From Phytohabitans flavus (lineage in GTDB: Bacteria; Actinomycetota; Actinomycetes; Mycobacteriales; Micromonosporaceae): a stretch of 64,000 bases of DNA. Each line of letters starts with the position of its first letter. Position 1 is the stretch's first letter. The stretch is from positions 1,906,001 through 1,970,000 of the forward strand of contig NZ_AP022870.1 in assembly GCF_011764545.1 (NCBI RefSeq), written 5' to 3'. The position numbers and the translations under genes were made by a program. Of this stretch, positions 54,431 to 63,892 are shown piece by piece. The notes under the pieces were generated by a model. It was not told the DNA's origin and made no database searches. It worked only from the letters and a program-made list of their open reading frames with translations.

Positions 54431-57235
54431 TCAGCTCAACACGGCGAACTGCCCAGGCTCACGTCGGGCGAGGTCGGCGAGCTGATGGCGGTTCGCCACG
54501 CCGGCCTTGGCGTAGAGGTTGGACAGGTGGTAGCCCACCGTCTTGCGGGTGATGAACAGTTCGGCGGCGATCTGCGCGTAGCTCATGCCCTTGCCGACCA
54601 GGGCGAGCACGTCGACCTCCCGCTCGGTCAGCCCGATCCGTGATCCTGCCCGGCCGTCCTGGACCGCCCTCGGCCCTGGCTGACCCGACAGGGCCGCCTC
54701 GACCCGCGCCAGATAGCCGACGGCGCCGATCGCGCGGTAGCCGTCCGCGGCGTCGCGCAACGCCTGCCGCCCGCGCGCCTCCTCCCCGGTGGCCCGCAGC
54801 AGCCGCGCCTGGTCGGCCAGGATGTGCGCCCGGTACAGCGGCAACGTCATCGGCGGGCCGGATGTCGCCGCGTCGAGCATCGCCAGCGCGCCGGTCCGAT
54901 CACCGGTCGCCTCGGCGGCCAAGCCACGCAGCCACGAAGCACCGGACCGCGCCCAGGGCGTCACCGGCAGCGCCGGCGTCATCAGGTCCGCGCAGATCTC
55001 GGTGAGGTCAGGGCGGTCGGCCCACAACGCCGCCGTACCCGCGCTGATCAGCACCCGTACCGTGCTGGCGGCCGGCTGCGGCCCCCGGACCCGCCGCCCG
55101 ATCTCGCCGACCAGCCGGGCGCCGATCTCGCGCCGCCGGGCCGGGTCGTCGCCGGCGTGCCCCCGCGCGATGAGCAGGTGTAGCGCGTTCTCGAACCCGG
55201 CGCGTGGCGAGCGGCCGAACGTCGGCAGCAGCCGGTCGAGATAGTCGTCCGCCTCGGCCAGCCGGTCCTGCCCGATGAGCAGGTACGGCAGGTACCTGCT
55301 CAGGCCCCGCATGTCGTGCGCGAGATGCAGCCACCGACTGGCGGAACTCCAGTCGCCGAGCAGATAGTGGACGTAGCCGAGACCGTCCGGTATCCGCCCG
55401 TCGGCCAACGAGAGGATCCCGTCCCGGCAACGGCGCATCACCTCGGTGAGGTCGTCGCGGGCGACCTCGTAGAGTCCGATGTGGACCGCGGCGATCGCCC
55501 GGCGGGCCAGCTCCAGCGTCGCCGCCACCGGCACCGCCGCTGGCGTGCCCAGCGCCGGGTCGATGCTCGCCCAGTGCCGCACCGGTCCGAGGAGTTCCTC
55601 GTCCACGAACGTGCGCGCCAGCCGGGCCTGGAACAGCAGGCAGGGGTCGATCACCTTGAGCCCTTCGGCGGCCCGCAACACCGTGTCCACCTGGTCCGCC
55701 GGCTCGCCCTGCTCCCGCATCGCGGTGGCCAGCAGCACGCCGGCGCGGTAGCGGGTGACCGGATCGACGGACTCCTCGGCAAGCGCCAGCACCTGTTGGG
55801 CCGCGGCGACCGTGGCCGCCGGGTTGCCGTCAGCCAAGTCGAGCAACGCCCGCAGCATCGTCTCGGCGGGATCGTCGGTGGCGGCCTGGGCGGCCAAGCC
55901 GGCCCGGGCAGCAGGCAGGTCGGGGATCAGTGTGGTGTCCACAAGGGACTCCAGCCACCGGCGTCGGCGCCGGCCGGGCTGTGCGGTGACGGCGGCGGCG
56001 CCGCGCAGGTAGCGGGCCGAGACCCGCCAGATCCGCCGGGTACGCAGCCGCTGCGCGTACGCCTCCAGCGTCGTCGCGAGGTCGTCGTCGTAGCCGTTCG
56101 CCGCGGCCAGTCGATGGTCGAGCACCTGCCCCTCGTCCACCAGCACCTGTGCCGCCCGGGCGTGCAGCCGCTTGCGCTCGGCCAGCGGCAGCTGCTGATG
56201 GACGGCCGAGCGGATGAGGGCGTGCGCCGGCCGGACGGCGTCGCCGGAGCCTGCCGCCCGCACCTGTAGCAAGCCGGCATCGGTGAGCTGCTGCGCGGCC
56301 ACTGCGGAATCGTCCAGACCGGCCACGGCGGCCGCGTCGGCCAGCGGATGCCACCCCGTGCCGAGCACCGCGACCGCGCCGAGCAGCCTCGTCGCCGCTG
56401 GCGCGAGCCGACCTGTGCGGGCCGCGACTGTGCGGGCGAACCGTGCCGGCGCCGGCAGCACCTCCCGGTCGGCCAGCTCGGCGGGCTCGTACTCGTCGAG
56501 CAAGGCGCGCAGGTAGAGCGGGTTGCCGGAGGTGTGCTCCCAGAGCAAGGCCGGGAAACCTTCAGGCACCGCGCGACCGTCTGCCGCGACAAGGGTCGCC
56601 ACCTGGTCCCGTGACAGCCCGGAGAGCTCGATCCGGACGACCTGCCGGCGGTTGCCCAGCCACCGTTGCCAGGCGGGATGCTGGTCGGCGTCGAGCGGGC
56701 GGGCGCCGACCGCGACGAGCAGCCGATCCCCAGCGGCCCGGCGCAGGAGCCAGAGCAGGGCATTCACCGATTCGGCGTCGGCCCAGTGCAGGTCGTCCAC
56801 GCGCAGCAGCACGGGCCGCCCGCCGCAGCTGTCGAGCACCGCCCGCAGGCGTTGGGCCATGACGAAAGGGTCGACGTCACCGCCGCCCCGCACGGCCACC
56901 CCCACCTGGGCCAGAACGCTGTAGGGGAAGCCGTCGTCCTCCAGACCCTCCGCGGCCAGCACGGTGAAATCCGCGGCCCGGGCGACTAGGTCGTCGAGGA
57001 ACGACGTCTTACCGACGCCGGCCGGGCCGCTGACCACGAGTGTCGTCGGCTCTCCTGTCCGCGCCCGCCGAATCGCCCCCTCAAGGTCGTCGAGCTGTTC
57101 CGGGTGCCATAGGTGGGCCGCTTCCGCCGTGTTCCGCGCAGACACGACGATGATTGTCCCGTCCCCGAGGGCACCGACGGCGGGTTGAGTCGACAACCCA
57201 ACTGTTGCGGCGCCCTGCCCACTGGCGGCCCGCAT
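54431..57235 (-). CDS. LuxR-family LAL-type transcriptional regulator (AAA/STAND)
   Basis: Up to 934 residues. An AAA ATPase module about 40-330 has Walker A GPAGVGKTS and Walker B VLLRVDDLHW; a long TPR-like helical middle follows; the C-terminal LuxR HTH is GLTEREVDVLALVGKGMSYAQIAAELFITRKTVGYHLSNLY. This is the large ATP-binding LuxR (LAL, MalT-like) layout, activating pathway or secondary-metabolism genes on ligand binding. The N-terminal start is uncertain: ATG 57235 gives a glycine-rich leader, and an internal GTG near 57144 (MSARNTAEAAHLW) may be the true one. Faces the lectin gene convergently. Confidence 0.92.
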   Translation of the reverse strand: MRAASGQGAATVGLSTQPAVGALGDGTIIVVSARNTAEAAHLWHPEQLDDLEGAIRRARTGEPTTLVVSGPAGVGKTSFLDDLVARAADFTVLAAEGLEDDGFPYSVLAQVGVAVRGGGDVDPFVMAQRLRAVLDSCGGRPVLLRVDDLHWADAESVNALLWLLRRAAGDRLLVAVGARPLDADQHPAWQRWLGNRRQVVRIELSGLSRDQVATLVAADGRAVPEGFPALLWEHTSGNPLYLRALLDEYEPAELADREVLPAPARFARTVAARTGRLAPAATRLLGAVAVLGTGWHPLADAAAVAGLDDSAVAAQQLTDAGLLQVRAAGSGDAVRPAHALIRSAVHQQLPLAERKRLHARAAQVLVDEGQVLDHRLAAANGYDDDLATTLEAYAQRLRTRRIWRVSARYLRGAAAVTAQPGRRRRRWLESLVDTTLIPDLPAARAGLAAQAATDDPAETMLRALLDLADGNPAATVAAAQQVLALAEESVDPVTRYRAGVLLATAMREQGEPADQVDTVLRAAEGLKVIDPCLLFQARLARTFVDEELLGPVRHWASIDPALGTPAAVPVAATLELARRAIAAVHIGLYEVARDDLTEVMRRCRDGILSLADGRIPDGLGYVHYLLGDWSSASRWLHLAHDMRGLSRYLPYLLIGQDRLAEADDYLDRLLPTFGRSPRAGFENALHLLIARGHAGDDPARRREIGARLVGEIGRRVRGPQPAASTVRVLISAGTAALWADRPDLTEICADLMTPALPVTPWARSGASWLRGLAAEATGDRTGALAMLDAATSGPPMTLPLYRAHILADQARLLRATGEEARGRQALRDAADGYRAIGAVGYLARVEAALSGQPGPRAVQDGRAGSRIGLTEREVDVLALVGKGMSYAQIAAELFITRKTVGYHLSNLYAKAGVANRHQLADLARREPGQFAVLS

Positions 57236-57288
57236 TGCCGAGACACCGGCGTCACCAACGAGCGAGGTGAGGCTTCGACCGCCGGCGA

Positions 57289-57660
57289 TCAGGCGTCGAA
57301 GCTTAGTAGGAAGATCATCAGCGACATGAACGCCAGGAGGAGGCCGGCCGAGAAACCGCCGGTCTTACCGAGCTTGCCGCGCCAAGCCACCGGGAATCGA
57401 TCCCCGGCGACCGGTTTGGCCATCCGGATGACGACGGCGGAGGTGATGTTGAGCAGGAAAGCCAGGCAGGCCAGGTAGGGCAGCAGCGGGTTGCCGAGAT
57501 CGGCCGCCGCCATGGGCCAAGCCACAAGCAGCGCTGCCAAGGCGACGAAGAAGAACAACGTCATCCATTTGGCCGCCCATCGAGCGCGACGATCGCGCCG
57601 CCGCCCTTGCTTCGCGGGGACCGCACGGCGCACAGGGCGCCGCTGTCGTACTCGCTGCAT
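57289..57660 (-). CDS. Small integral membrane protein, unknown
   Basis: 123 residues from ATG 57660. A very basic N-terminal 35 residues (RQRRPVRRAV, GRRRDRRARW) precede three hydrophobic segments (about 36-56, 62-82 and 102-121). The ending GGFSAGLLLAFMSLMIFLLSF is membrane-like. No recognised family. The basic head would sit in the cytoplasm. Gene separated by 53 bp from the LAL regulator start and same strand, possibly cotranscribed. Confidence 0.6.
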   Translation of the reverse strand: MQRVRQRRPVRRAVPAKQGRRRDRRARWAAKWMTLFFFVALAALLVAWPMAAADLGNPLLPYLACLAFLLNITSAVVIRMAKPVAGDRFPVAWRGKLGKTGGFSAGLLLAFMSLMIFLLSFDA

Positions 57661-57917
57661 CCGGCCAATGTAGACCCGAAGATCAAGTCTCCGCACCCGT
57701 TCCACAAGCTCCGGCAGGCTGTCCTGCCTCGCCGAGGTGCGATCGGCGGCGGCTGCGCGGGGCTCCTCGCCACGATGCGCCGGCACGTGGCGCAAGGCGG
57801 TGTCATGTCGCGGATAACGATCCAAATGCAAGGAAGTCGAGCTACCGCGACGTTCGTCGTGGTCCGGACCGTCGCTCCCGCGGCCTCACCCTTCGCGGTT
57901 GGCCAAGCTCACCCCCG

Positions 57918-57941
57918 GGTCGTGGTCGGCCGACCACGACC
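57918..57941. repeat. 24-bp perfect palindrome
   Basis: GGTCGTGGTCGG joined directly to its exact reverse complement CCGACCACGACC, no loop. About 100 bp before the long palindrome B. Could be an operator or a cruciform-forming site. Confidence 0.7.
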
Positions 57942-58043
57942 TTCGCTGCCGGGTCCGCGCTCCGGTCCGACCTTGACCTGGCTCGGCGGTTGGGCCGGGG
58001 GGCCATCCGAGCCAGGCACGCGCCCAAAGGGCGCTCGGTTCCC

Positions 58044-58161
58044 CCTTGATCGGCGCTACGACGGGCTGCCGTCTGGCAGATCGTGGTATTCAACTGCCGC
58101 TGGTGGGGCAGTTAAATACCACGATCTCTCGCGTGCACCAGCCCGACCGCGCCTATCAAGG
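58044..58161. repeat. Long nested palindrome, copy B
   Basis: Outer arms CCTTGATCGG (58044-58053) and CCTATCAAGG (58152-58161), one mismatch from perfect, with GCGC extending them inward; CGGGCTG / CAGCCCG next; then an inner 21-bp stem: AGATCGTGGTATT and AACTGCC (58078-58098) against GGCAGTT and AATACCACGATCT (58107-58127) with one mismatch and an 8-nt loop. GGTCTGCGG follows at 58167. Same architecture as copy A at 12945 but a different inner stem. Confidence 0.75.
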
Positions 58162-58240
58162 GAGCGGGTCTGCGGGTTGCTGTGGGATCAGCATCAGCCA
58201 GGACCACGCGGCCTTCGCAGTGGTCAGCGGGACTACTGGG

Positions 58241-59614
58241 TCACCGCCAGCCGAGTAGGCCTGCCGGGTCCATGGCCTCACGAATCCTGTCCGTCAGGGC
58301 CCGGGCTGCGGGCGGCGTCAGGCGCAGATAGGTGTCGGCATTCTTCGGACCAACTCCGTGTTCGGCCGAAAAGGTGCCGTCGAATTCAAGGACGGCCGTG
58401 TCGTAGACGAGCCGCACCAACGCTGCTCGAGCATCGGGGGTGGCGGCTGCCGGTGTGAGGGGCAGGATCAGGTGCAATCCACCATCGCCGTAGTGACCCA
58501 GCTCCACCGGGACCAGGTCTGGATGTCTGACCGCGATCCGTTCGACGACAGTCCTTCGAAACTCGTTGAGCTTTCCGCGTGGTGTCGCGACGTCGAAGCT
58601 CAAAACCGGAGACATTCGTTCGGTGATGGTGGGGATGACGTGTCGCACCTCCCACAACTCGTCTGGTGTGCCGACGACCGTGTCGCCGATCAGACCCTGC
58701 TCGTCCAGCTCCTCCAGCACGGCGACCAGGACGTCCTCCGCGCCACCCCACGACGTACCCACCTCGACGAGCACACAGTCGCCGTCGGTGGCGGGCAGTC
58801 TCTTGAGCAGTCCCGCGTAGTTGTCGGCGAGCAGGGCGATCGCCGAGCGGGAGACGAGCTCGAAGGCCGTCAGCCACTCGCCGCACCGGCGCTCGAACGA
58901 GCGCAGGACGCCAGGCAACGTGCTGCCGTCGGGTATGGCGATCCATGCCGTCGCACGCGACGACGGCTCGTAGGCGAGTTCGAACGATGCCGCCGTGACG
59001 ATCCCGAAGGTGCCGCCCGTCCCGATGAAGAGCTGGGTGAGGTCGAGGCCCTCGTTCTGCTTGCGCAACGGACGAAGCAGGTCGAGCACGGTGGTGTCGG
59101 GGTCGGCCAGGACTGCCTGTACGCCAAGGGTGCGCCGCCTCGCATCGCCGTATCGAATCACGTTGGAGCCAGCGATGTTCGTGGAGACCATGCCACCCAC
59201 CGATGGGTCCGAGCCGACTTCGATAGGGAGGCGTAGCCCCCACTCGGCCAGCCGCTGGTTGATGTCCGACAGGAGCCACCCTGCCGAGACGGTCAGGGTC
59301 CGGGAGTCGACGTCGAGGTCGAACGTCCGGCGCATTCGCTCGGTCGACAGGATCACCTGTGTCCCCGACCCGTCGGGAAGCCCGGCACCCACAAGGCCGG
59401 TGTTCGCCCCCTGAGGGACGATATGCGCGCCGTGGCTTCGGCACGTGGTGAGGACACGGCGTACCTCATCCACCGATGCGGGCCGGACCACCAGCGCGGC
59501 GATTCCGGACAGGTTATTCGGGCTTTCCTGGTAGCGCGCCAGGTCGTCGTCGGGGGTGAGCACCCCGTGCGGGCCGACGATCGCGGTGAGAGCGGCAGTG
59601 AGGGAGGGCAGCAA
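58241..59614 (-). CDS. FAD-binding oxidase/dehydrogenase (D-2-hydroxyacid dehydrogenase type, GlcD-like)
   Basis: 457 residues of the PCMH/VAO flavoprotein family. The FAD-binding part has VRPASVDEVRRVL, VPQGANTGLVGAG, SVGGMVSTNIAGSNVIRYG (the GG-N FAD loop), and FIGTGGTFGIVTAA; the C-terminal cap ends with GTFSAEHGVGPKN, the H-G-x-G metal/FAD motif of D-lactate and D-2-hydroxyglutarate dehydrogenases. It oxidises a D-2-hydroxyacid to the 2-oxoacid, passing electrons to an unknown acceptor. Divergent from a LysR gene, 89 bp apart, so under its likely control. Confidence 0.93.
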   Translation of the reverse strand: MLPSLTAALTAIVGPHGVLTPDDDLARYQESPNNLSGIAALVVRPASVDEVRRVLTTCRSHGAHIVPQGANTGLVGAGLPDGSGTQVILSTERMRRTFDLDVDSRTLTVSAGWLLSDINQRLAEWGLRLPIEVGSDPSVGGMVSTNIAGSNVIRYGDARRRTLGVQAVLADPDTTVLDLLRPLRKQNEGLDLTQLFIGTGGTFGIVTAASFELAYEPSSRATAWIAIPDGSTLPGVLRSFERRCGEWLTAFELVSRSAIALLADNYAGLLKRLPATDGDCVLVEVGTSWGGAEDVLVAVLEELDEQGLIGDTVVGTPDELWEVRHVIPTITERMSPVLSFDVATPRGKLNEFRRTVVERIAVRHPDLVPVELGHYGDGGLHLILPLTPAAATPDARAALVRLVYDTAVLEFDGTFSAEHGVGPKNADTYLRLTPPAARALTDRIREAMDPAGLLGWR

Positions 59615-59662
59615 GGCACTACTCCTTCGGGGTGGGCTTCCTACTACACCCTGTCATCCCGG

Positions 59663-59673
59663 GACCGTTGACA
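59663..59673. promoter_or_regulatory. Shared word GACCGTTGACA in LysR/oxidase promoter region
   Basis: GACCGTTGACA contains a consensus -35 TTGACA and recurs exactly at 60743-60753 upstream of the binding-protein gene. Either a shared -35 context or an activator site for the LysR regulator. Confidence 0.4.
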
Positions 59674-59703
59674 TATACCGTTAGCGCAGATTCCATTGCC
59701 AGA

Positions 59704-60621
59704 ATGGCTAAGAATCCGACGCTGCCGCAGTTGCGTGCGTTTCGGGCCGTGGCGACCGAGCTTCATTTCGGGCGGGCCGCGGCACGGCTACACACGTCCC
59801 AGCCGCCGTTGACGCGCCACATCCAGGCGCTTGAGGAGGCCGTGGGCGTCGCCCTCTTCCAGCGCAACACGCGCAACGTCGAGCTCACCTCGGCGGGTGT
59901 CGCGTTCCTGGCCGAGGTGGAGGTCGCCATCGCCCGGCTGGACCGCGCGACCGCGCTTGCGCAAGCGGCCGCCGCCGGGCAGTCCGGTGGGTTGTCGATC
60001 GGCTTCGTAGAGCCCCTGGGAGTCTCGATCCTTCCCCAGGTCATGAGCCAGTTCATCCTCCTGCATCCGAACATGGACCTCGATCTGTACCAGCTCGACA
60101 CGCGGGACCAGATCGCTCGGCTCCACGAGGGCAGCCTGGACTGCGGGTTCATTCGAGCCCCGGCGAACGTCGACCCGCGGCTTAGCTTCGAGCCGGTGTG
60201 CACCGATGTGTTCGTGGCCGCCCTGCCGCACAATCACCCGCTGGCCCTCGCGGGAGCCGCGCGGATCGACCTGGCACAGCTGGCGGACGAGCCGTTCATC
60301 TCGTACCAAGGCGCCATCGGGCAGGGGATGATCAGCGCACTGCTGTCCGGTTGTGCCTCGGCCGGATTCACGCCGGTGGTGCGGCGACAGGTTCAGAGCA
60401 CGGTCATGGTGCTGGCCCATGTCGCTGCCGGTGACGGGGTCGCCCTCATCTCCAGCGAGATGGCGCGGATCCCACGCAAGGGCATCTACTTCGTCCCCCT
60501 GACTGGGGATCCCGCCGGCTCGACGATCCTTCTCGCGTGGCGTCGCGGGGAGACGAGCGCGGCCCGGGCGAACCTGCTCCACCTGACCCAACGCGCGACA
60601 TCCACCACGTCGAAGAGATGA
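59704..60621 (+). CDS. LysR-family transcriptional regulator
   Basis: 305 residues. N-terminal HTH MAKNPTLPQLRAFRAVATELHFGRAAARLHTSQPPLTRHIQALEE-type (1-60) and a LysR substrate domain (about 92-295) with SIGFVEPLGVSILP and PLALAGAARIDLAQLADEPFI. ATG 59704 is used since the fold starts there; an upstream in-frame start at 59632 would overlap the promoter. Divergent from the FAD oxidase gene and followed in the same direction by the ABC importer, so it probably activates both in response to the substrate. Confidence 0.94.
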   Translation: MAKNPTLPQLRAFRAVATELHFGRAAARLHTSQPPLTRHIQALEEAVGVALFQRNTRNVELTSAGVAFLAEVEVAIARLDRATALAQAAAAGQSGGLSIGFVEPLGVSILPQVMSQFILLHPNMDLDLYQLDTRDQIARLHEGSLDCGFIRAPANVDPRLSFEPVCTDVFVAALPHNHPLALAGAARIDLAQLADEPFISYQGAIGQGMISALLSGCASAGFTPVVRRQVQSTVMVLAHVAAGDGVALISSEMARIPRKGIYFVPLTGDPAGSTILLAWRRGETSAARANLLHLTQRATSTTSKR

Positions 60622-60742
60622 CGGTGATGCCTTGTAGGGCATGAAACTTGTCGCAATCAGCATCAGTGTGCGCTGTGTGGCTCATTAGCATCGAGCCACC
60701 GAGCAATACAAGCGTTGCGTCACCACTGCCGCCCTCGGCGGT

Positions 60743-60753
60743 GACCGTTGACA
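60743..60753. promoter_or_regulatory. Second GACCGTTGACA word upstream of the importer operon
   Basis: Exact repeat of 59663-59673, 71 bp before the binding-protein ATG. See the first copy. Confidence 0.4.
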
Positions 60754-60823
60754 AGACCCGCCCCGGCGTCACCGCACCCAGCATCCCGTTGGGTCTGCCC
60801 CGGTCGACGATCAGGAGATAAAG

Positions 60824-62065
60824 ATGCCCAGAAGAACTCGTTGCGCGGCGATCATCGCCGCTGCCTGCGTCGCCGTGGCGACCGTCGGTGGATGCTCAGG
60901 AACGGACTCGGGGAGCGGCGACTCGTCCAAGCCTATTGCGGTTGGTGGGCTGCTTCCGCTCTCGGGCGGTGGCTCCGTCTACGGACCCGACATCGAGACG
61001 GCCCTCAGGGTCGCTGTGGACGAGATCAACCAGAAGCCGCCGATGGGACGCAAGTTCGACCTGCACATCGCCGACGACCAGACCGACCCGGATGCGGGTA
61101 CCCGCGCTGCCCAGAAGCTGATCAGCGTCAACCGGGTGTCCGCGATTCTCGGTATCTGGTCGAGTTCGGTCACTTTGGCGGTGGCACCCATGGCGATACA
61201 GAGCGACGTGATGGTCGGAACAGCAGCCGGAGCGGGAGATGTGACGAAGCTCGACGACCGCGACCTGGTCTGGCGGTTCTACCCGCCGGGCAAATACACC
61301 GGTGAGGCCATCGCCCAAGCCGTGAAAGCCCAAGGTTGGGATAGCGCCGTCGCGATGTCTCGCAACGACCCCAGCGGCCTGACCATCATCGACAGCTTCC
61401 GCAAGAGCTTCGAGGCCAAGGGCGGGAAGATCCTGGACTCGGTCACCTACCCGCCCAGTCAGTCCAGCTACACCGGCGAGGTACGCAAGGCGATCGACGC
61501 CAAAGCGGACGTCGTCGTCAACGTCGGCTACACCCCTGAACTGTCGGCGATGCTCAAGGACGCGGCGAACACTCCCGACAAGGGAACCTGGCTGTCGGTG
61601 GGTTGGTCGGTCAACGGCGACCTGTTCAAGGCAGTAGGCGACGCCGCGGCGGAGGGAATCTACTCCGTCGACGCGGCACCCAACGTCGACGGCGGCGCCT
61701 TCCGCCACGTCAGCGAGGCGTTCCAGAGCAAGACGGGCAAGGAGCTGTTGCCGAGCAACACGTTCGTCTTCTCGGCATACGACTCGGCCGTCGTGGCGGC
61801 CCTCGCGATGACCGCCTGCACGTGTACGAAGGGCAAGGCGTTCACCGACGCCATCCGCGCAGTGTCCGGCGGGCCCGGCGAGGAGGTCGACACGTATGCC
61901 GCGGGCGTCGCCGCTTTGGCGAAGGGTGCCGACATCAACTACCAGGGCGCGTCGAGCAACCTCGAGTTCGACGACAAGGGTGACCAGCTCTCGGACTACG
62001 GCATCTACCAGGTGCGTGCCGGCAAGATCGATTTGGTCCGAGCGTTCTCACTTCAGACACCGTGA
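60824..62065 (+). CDS. Branched-chain-amino-acid-type ABC transporter substrate-binding lipoprotein
   Basis: 413 residues, periplasmic-binding protein type I (LivJ-like). Lipobox TVGGC puts the lipidated Cys near residue 24. The core begins IAVGGLLPLSGGGSVYGPDIETALRVAVDEIN and continues AILGIWSSSVTLAVAPMA and VVNVGYTPELSAMLKD. Relatives bind branched-chain amino acids, amides, urea or aromatic and hydroxy acids. The neighbouring 2-hydroxyacid oxidase suggests an organic acid, which is inference. AGGAG near 60811 precedes the ATG. Confidence 0.93.
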   Translation: MPRRTRCAAIIAAACVAVATVGGCSGTDSGSGDSSKPIAVGGLLPLSGGGSVYGPDIETALRVAVDEINQKPPMGRKFDLHIADDQTDPDAGTRAAQKLISVNRVSAILGIWSSSVTLAVAPMAIQSDVMVGTAAGAGDVTKLDDRDLVWRFYPPGKYTGEAIAQAVKAQGWDSAVAMSRNDPSGLTIIDSFRKSFEAKGGKILDSVTYPPSQSSYTGEVRKAIDAKADVVVNVGYTPELSAMLKDAANTPDKGTWLSVGWSVNGDLFKAVGDAAAEGIYSVDAAPNVDGGAFRHVSEAFQSKTGKELLPSNTFVFSAYDSAVVAALAMTACTCTKGKAFTDAIRAVSGGPGEEVDTYAAGVAALAKGADINYQGASSNLEFDDKGDQLSDYGIYQVRAGKIDLVRAFSLQTP

Positions 62066-62084
62066 CCGGTACAGGTGACAAGCG

Positions 62085-62939
62085 ATGATCCAGGCAGTGG
62101 TCAACGGAATCGCCGATGGCATGCTCATCGGACTGATGGCGCTGGGCATCACGCTGATCTACGCGGTGCAGAAATTCCCCAACGTCAGTCATGGTGCCCT
62201 CGTGACGGGCGGCGCGTATCTCACCTACCTCAGTCAGGCACTGACCCAACGCTGGTACCTCGCGGTAGCTCTGGGGCTGGTCCTCAGTGTCGCGCTCGGC
62301 ATGGCGGCATACCAGGTGGTGATCAGGCCCTTCATCGCCGCACCACTGATGACGCTCATGATCGTGACGATCGGCCTGGAGTTCGTCCTCGACTACACCA
62401 TCGCCCTCGTATGGGGAAACTCGTTGCGCACATACGACTTCGGGCTCACCGGCCAGACCACCGTCGGTGGTTTCTACACCACGCATGCGGCCCTGGCGAC
62501 CAGTGCGGTGGCGCTGCTCGCCATGGCCGGAACCGCGGTGGTCCTGACCCGGTCGCGACTTGGCCGCGACATGCGCGCCCTGTCAGACGACCCCTCGCTG
62601 GCCCAGGTGGCCAGGGTGTCCCGCCAGCGGACACTCCTGTTCACGTGGGGCTTGGTCGGCCTGCTCGCCGGGTTGGCCGGCGTCTCCTACGGAGTGAAGG
62701 CGCAGCTCACTCCGATGCTCGGATGGCACCTGCTCCTGCCCTCATTCGCCGCCGCGATCCTCGGCGGGCTCGGCAGCTTTACGGGAGCGATCCTCGGTGG
62801 CGTTCTCATCGGTGTCGGCATGGAGGTCTTCTCGCTCCTGCTGCCCACGGTCTACAAGCCCGCCATGGCCTTCGTCGTCCTGACCGTCCTCCTGCTCGCG
62901 CGGCCGCGCGGACTCTTCGGGAAGGCGGTCCGGGTATGA
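62085..62939 (+). CDS. Branched-chain-type ABC transporter permease (LivH family)
   Basis: 284 residues with about eight hydrophobic helices. Family words GMLIGLMALGITLIYAVQKFPNVSHGA near the N-terminus and AAILGGLGSFTGAILGGVLIGV near the C-terminus. Starts 19 nt after the binding-protein stop; its stop overlaps the LivM-type start (ATGA). Confidence 0.93.
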   Translation: MIQAVVNGIADGMLIGLMALGITLIYAVQKFPNVSHGALVTGGAYLTYLSQALTQRWYLAVALGLVLSVALGMAAYQVVIRPFIAAPLMTLMIVTIGLEFVLDYTIALVWGNSLRTYDFGLTGQTTVGGFYTTHAALATSAVALLAMAGTAVVLTRSRLGRDMRALSDDPSLAQVARVSRQRTLLFTWGLVGLLAGLAGVSYGVKAQLTPMLGWHLLLPSFAAAILGGLGSFTGAILGGVLIGVGMEVFSLLLPTVYKPAMAFVVLTVLLLARPRGLFGKAVRV

Positions 62940-63892
62940 ACGCCTACCTTCCAGGTATCGCGACGGTGGCGTTGATGTACGGCGCACTCGGATTGTCGCT
63001 GAATCTGCAGGTCGGACGCACCGGAATCATCAACTTCGGCCACATCGCGTTCTTCGGAGTCGGGGTCTACACCACCGCCCTGCTGTCGCTGCACGGCATA
63101 CCGCTGTGGCTGTCGGTGCCGGCTGCCGCTGTCGCGGGTGGGTTGTGCGCCATTCCGCTCGGCTGGGCCGCCGCCCGACTCACATCGCACTACCTGGCCA
63201 TCGTCACCATCGGCTTCGCCGAGGCCCTCCGGGTGGTCCTGCTGAACCTCGAGGTCACGGGCGGGCCGTCCGGCCTCGTCGGCGTCCCGCGTCCGCTCGG
63301 TGACGCTCCACTGGAGACATTCTCGATGGTGTGGCTGGTCCTGGCGGCTGGCCTGCTCGCACTGACCTACGGGCTGGTACGGCTCTTCACGCGAGGGCTC
63401 CTCGGGCTGAGCCTTACCGGAATTCACGACGACGAGCCGGCGGCCGCCATGCTCGGGCGTAGCGTCGCGGCCTACAAGACCCTGGTGCTCGCCTGGGGAT
63501 CCATGCTCGCCGCCCTGACGGGAGCCTTCTACGTCCACTGGATCGGGTACGCATCCACGGAGCAGTTCGACCCTCGCGTCACCTTCTACCTTTGGGCAGG
63601 GATCGTGGTGGGCGGGGCGAGCAACGCCGGCGCATGGCTAGGGTGTGCGGCCATCGCCGGTCTCTTCGAGGCCACCCGTTTCATCGGTGACTTCGGTTTC
63701 ACCGCGTTGTCCGAGACGCAGATCGCCTCGGTGCGGTGGATCATCATCGGGCTGGTCCTGATCCTCACAATGCGATTCCGCCCGCAAGGCCTCCTTCCCG
63801 TACGCACCCGGTTGTCGCGCTCCGCCGCCCCGACGGTGACCGCACCGGCGGCGAGCGGGGACCGCCGGGTGAAGGAGAGCGCGGATGCTTGA
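62936..63892 (+). CDS. Branched-chain-type ABC transporter permease (LivM family)
   Basis: 318 residues, about eight to ten helices. [28 protein letters not shown] is the LivM signature, with [20 protein letters not shown] in the C-terminal half, and the ending [16 protein letters not shown] 62936 overlaps the LivH stop and the 3' end overlaps the ATPase gene by 8 nt. Confidence 0.93.
   Translation: MNAYLPGIATVALMYGALGLSLNLQVGRTGIINFGHIAFFGVGVYTTALLSLHGIPLWLSVPAAAVAGGLCAIPLGWAAARLTSHYLAIVTIGFAEALRVVLLNLEVTGGPSGLVGVPRPLGDAPLETFSMVWLVLAAGLLALTYGLVRLFTRGLLGLSLTGIHDDEPAAAMLGRSVAAYKTLVLAWGSMLAALTGAFYVHWIGYASTEQFDPRVTFYLWAGIVVGGASNAGAWLGCAAIAGLFEATRFIGDFGFTALSETQIASVRWIIIGLVLILTMRFRPQGLLPVRTRLSRSAAPTVTAPAASGDRRVKESADA

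Larger units (their letters stand above)
57661..58240. other. 580-bp structure-rich intergenic region
   Basis: No convincing gene. It contains a 24-bp perfect palindrome (57918-57941), a 15-bp hairpin GCGCCC-AAA-GGGCGC (58020-58034), a word CCTTGACCTGGCTCGGCGG (57971) closely related to one next to palindrome A at 13077, and the long palindromic element B (58044-58161). Confidence 0.55.
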
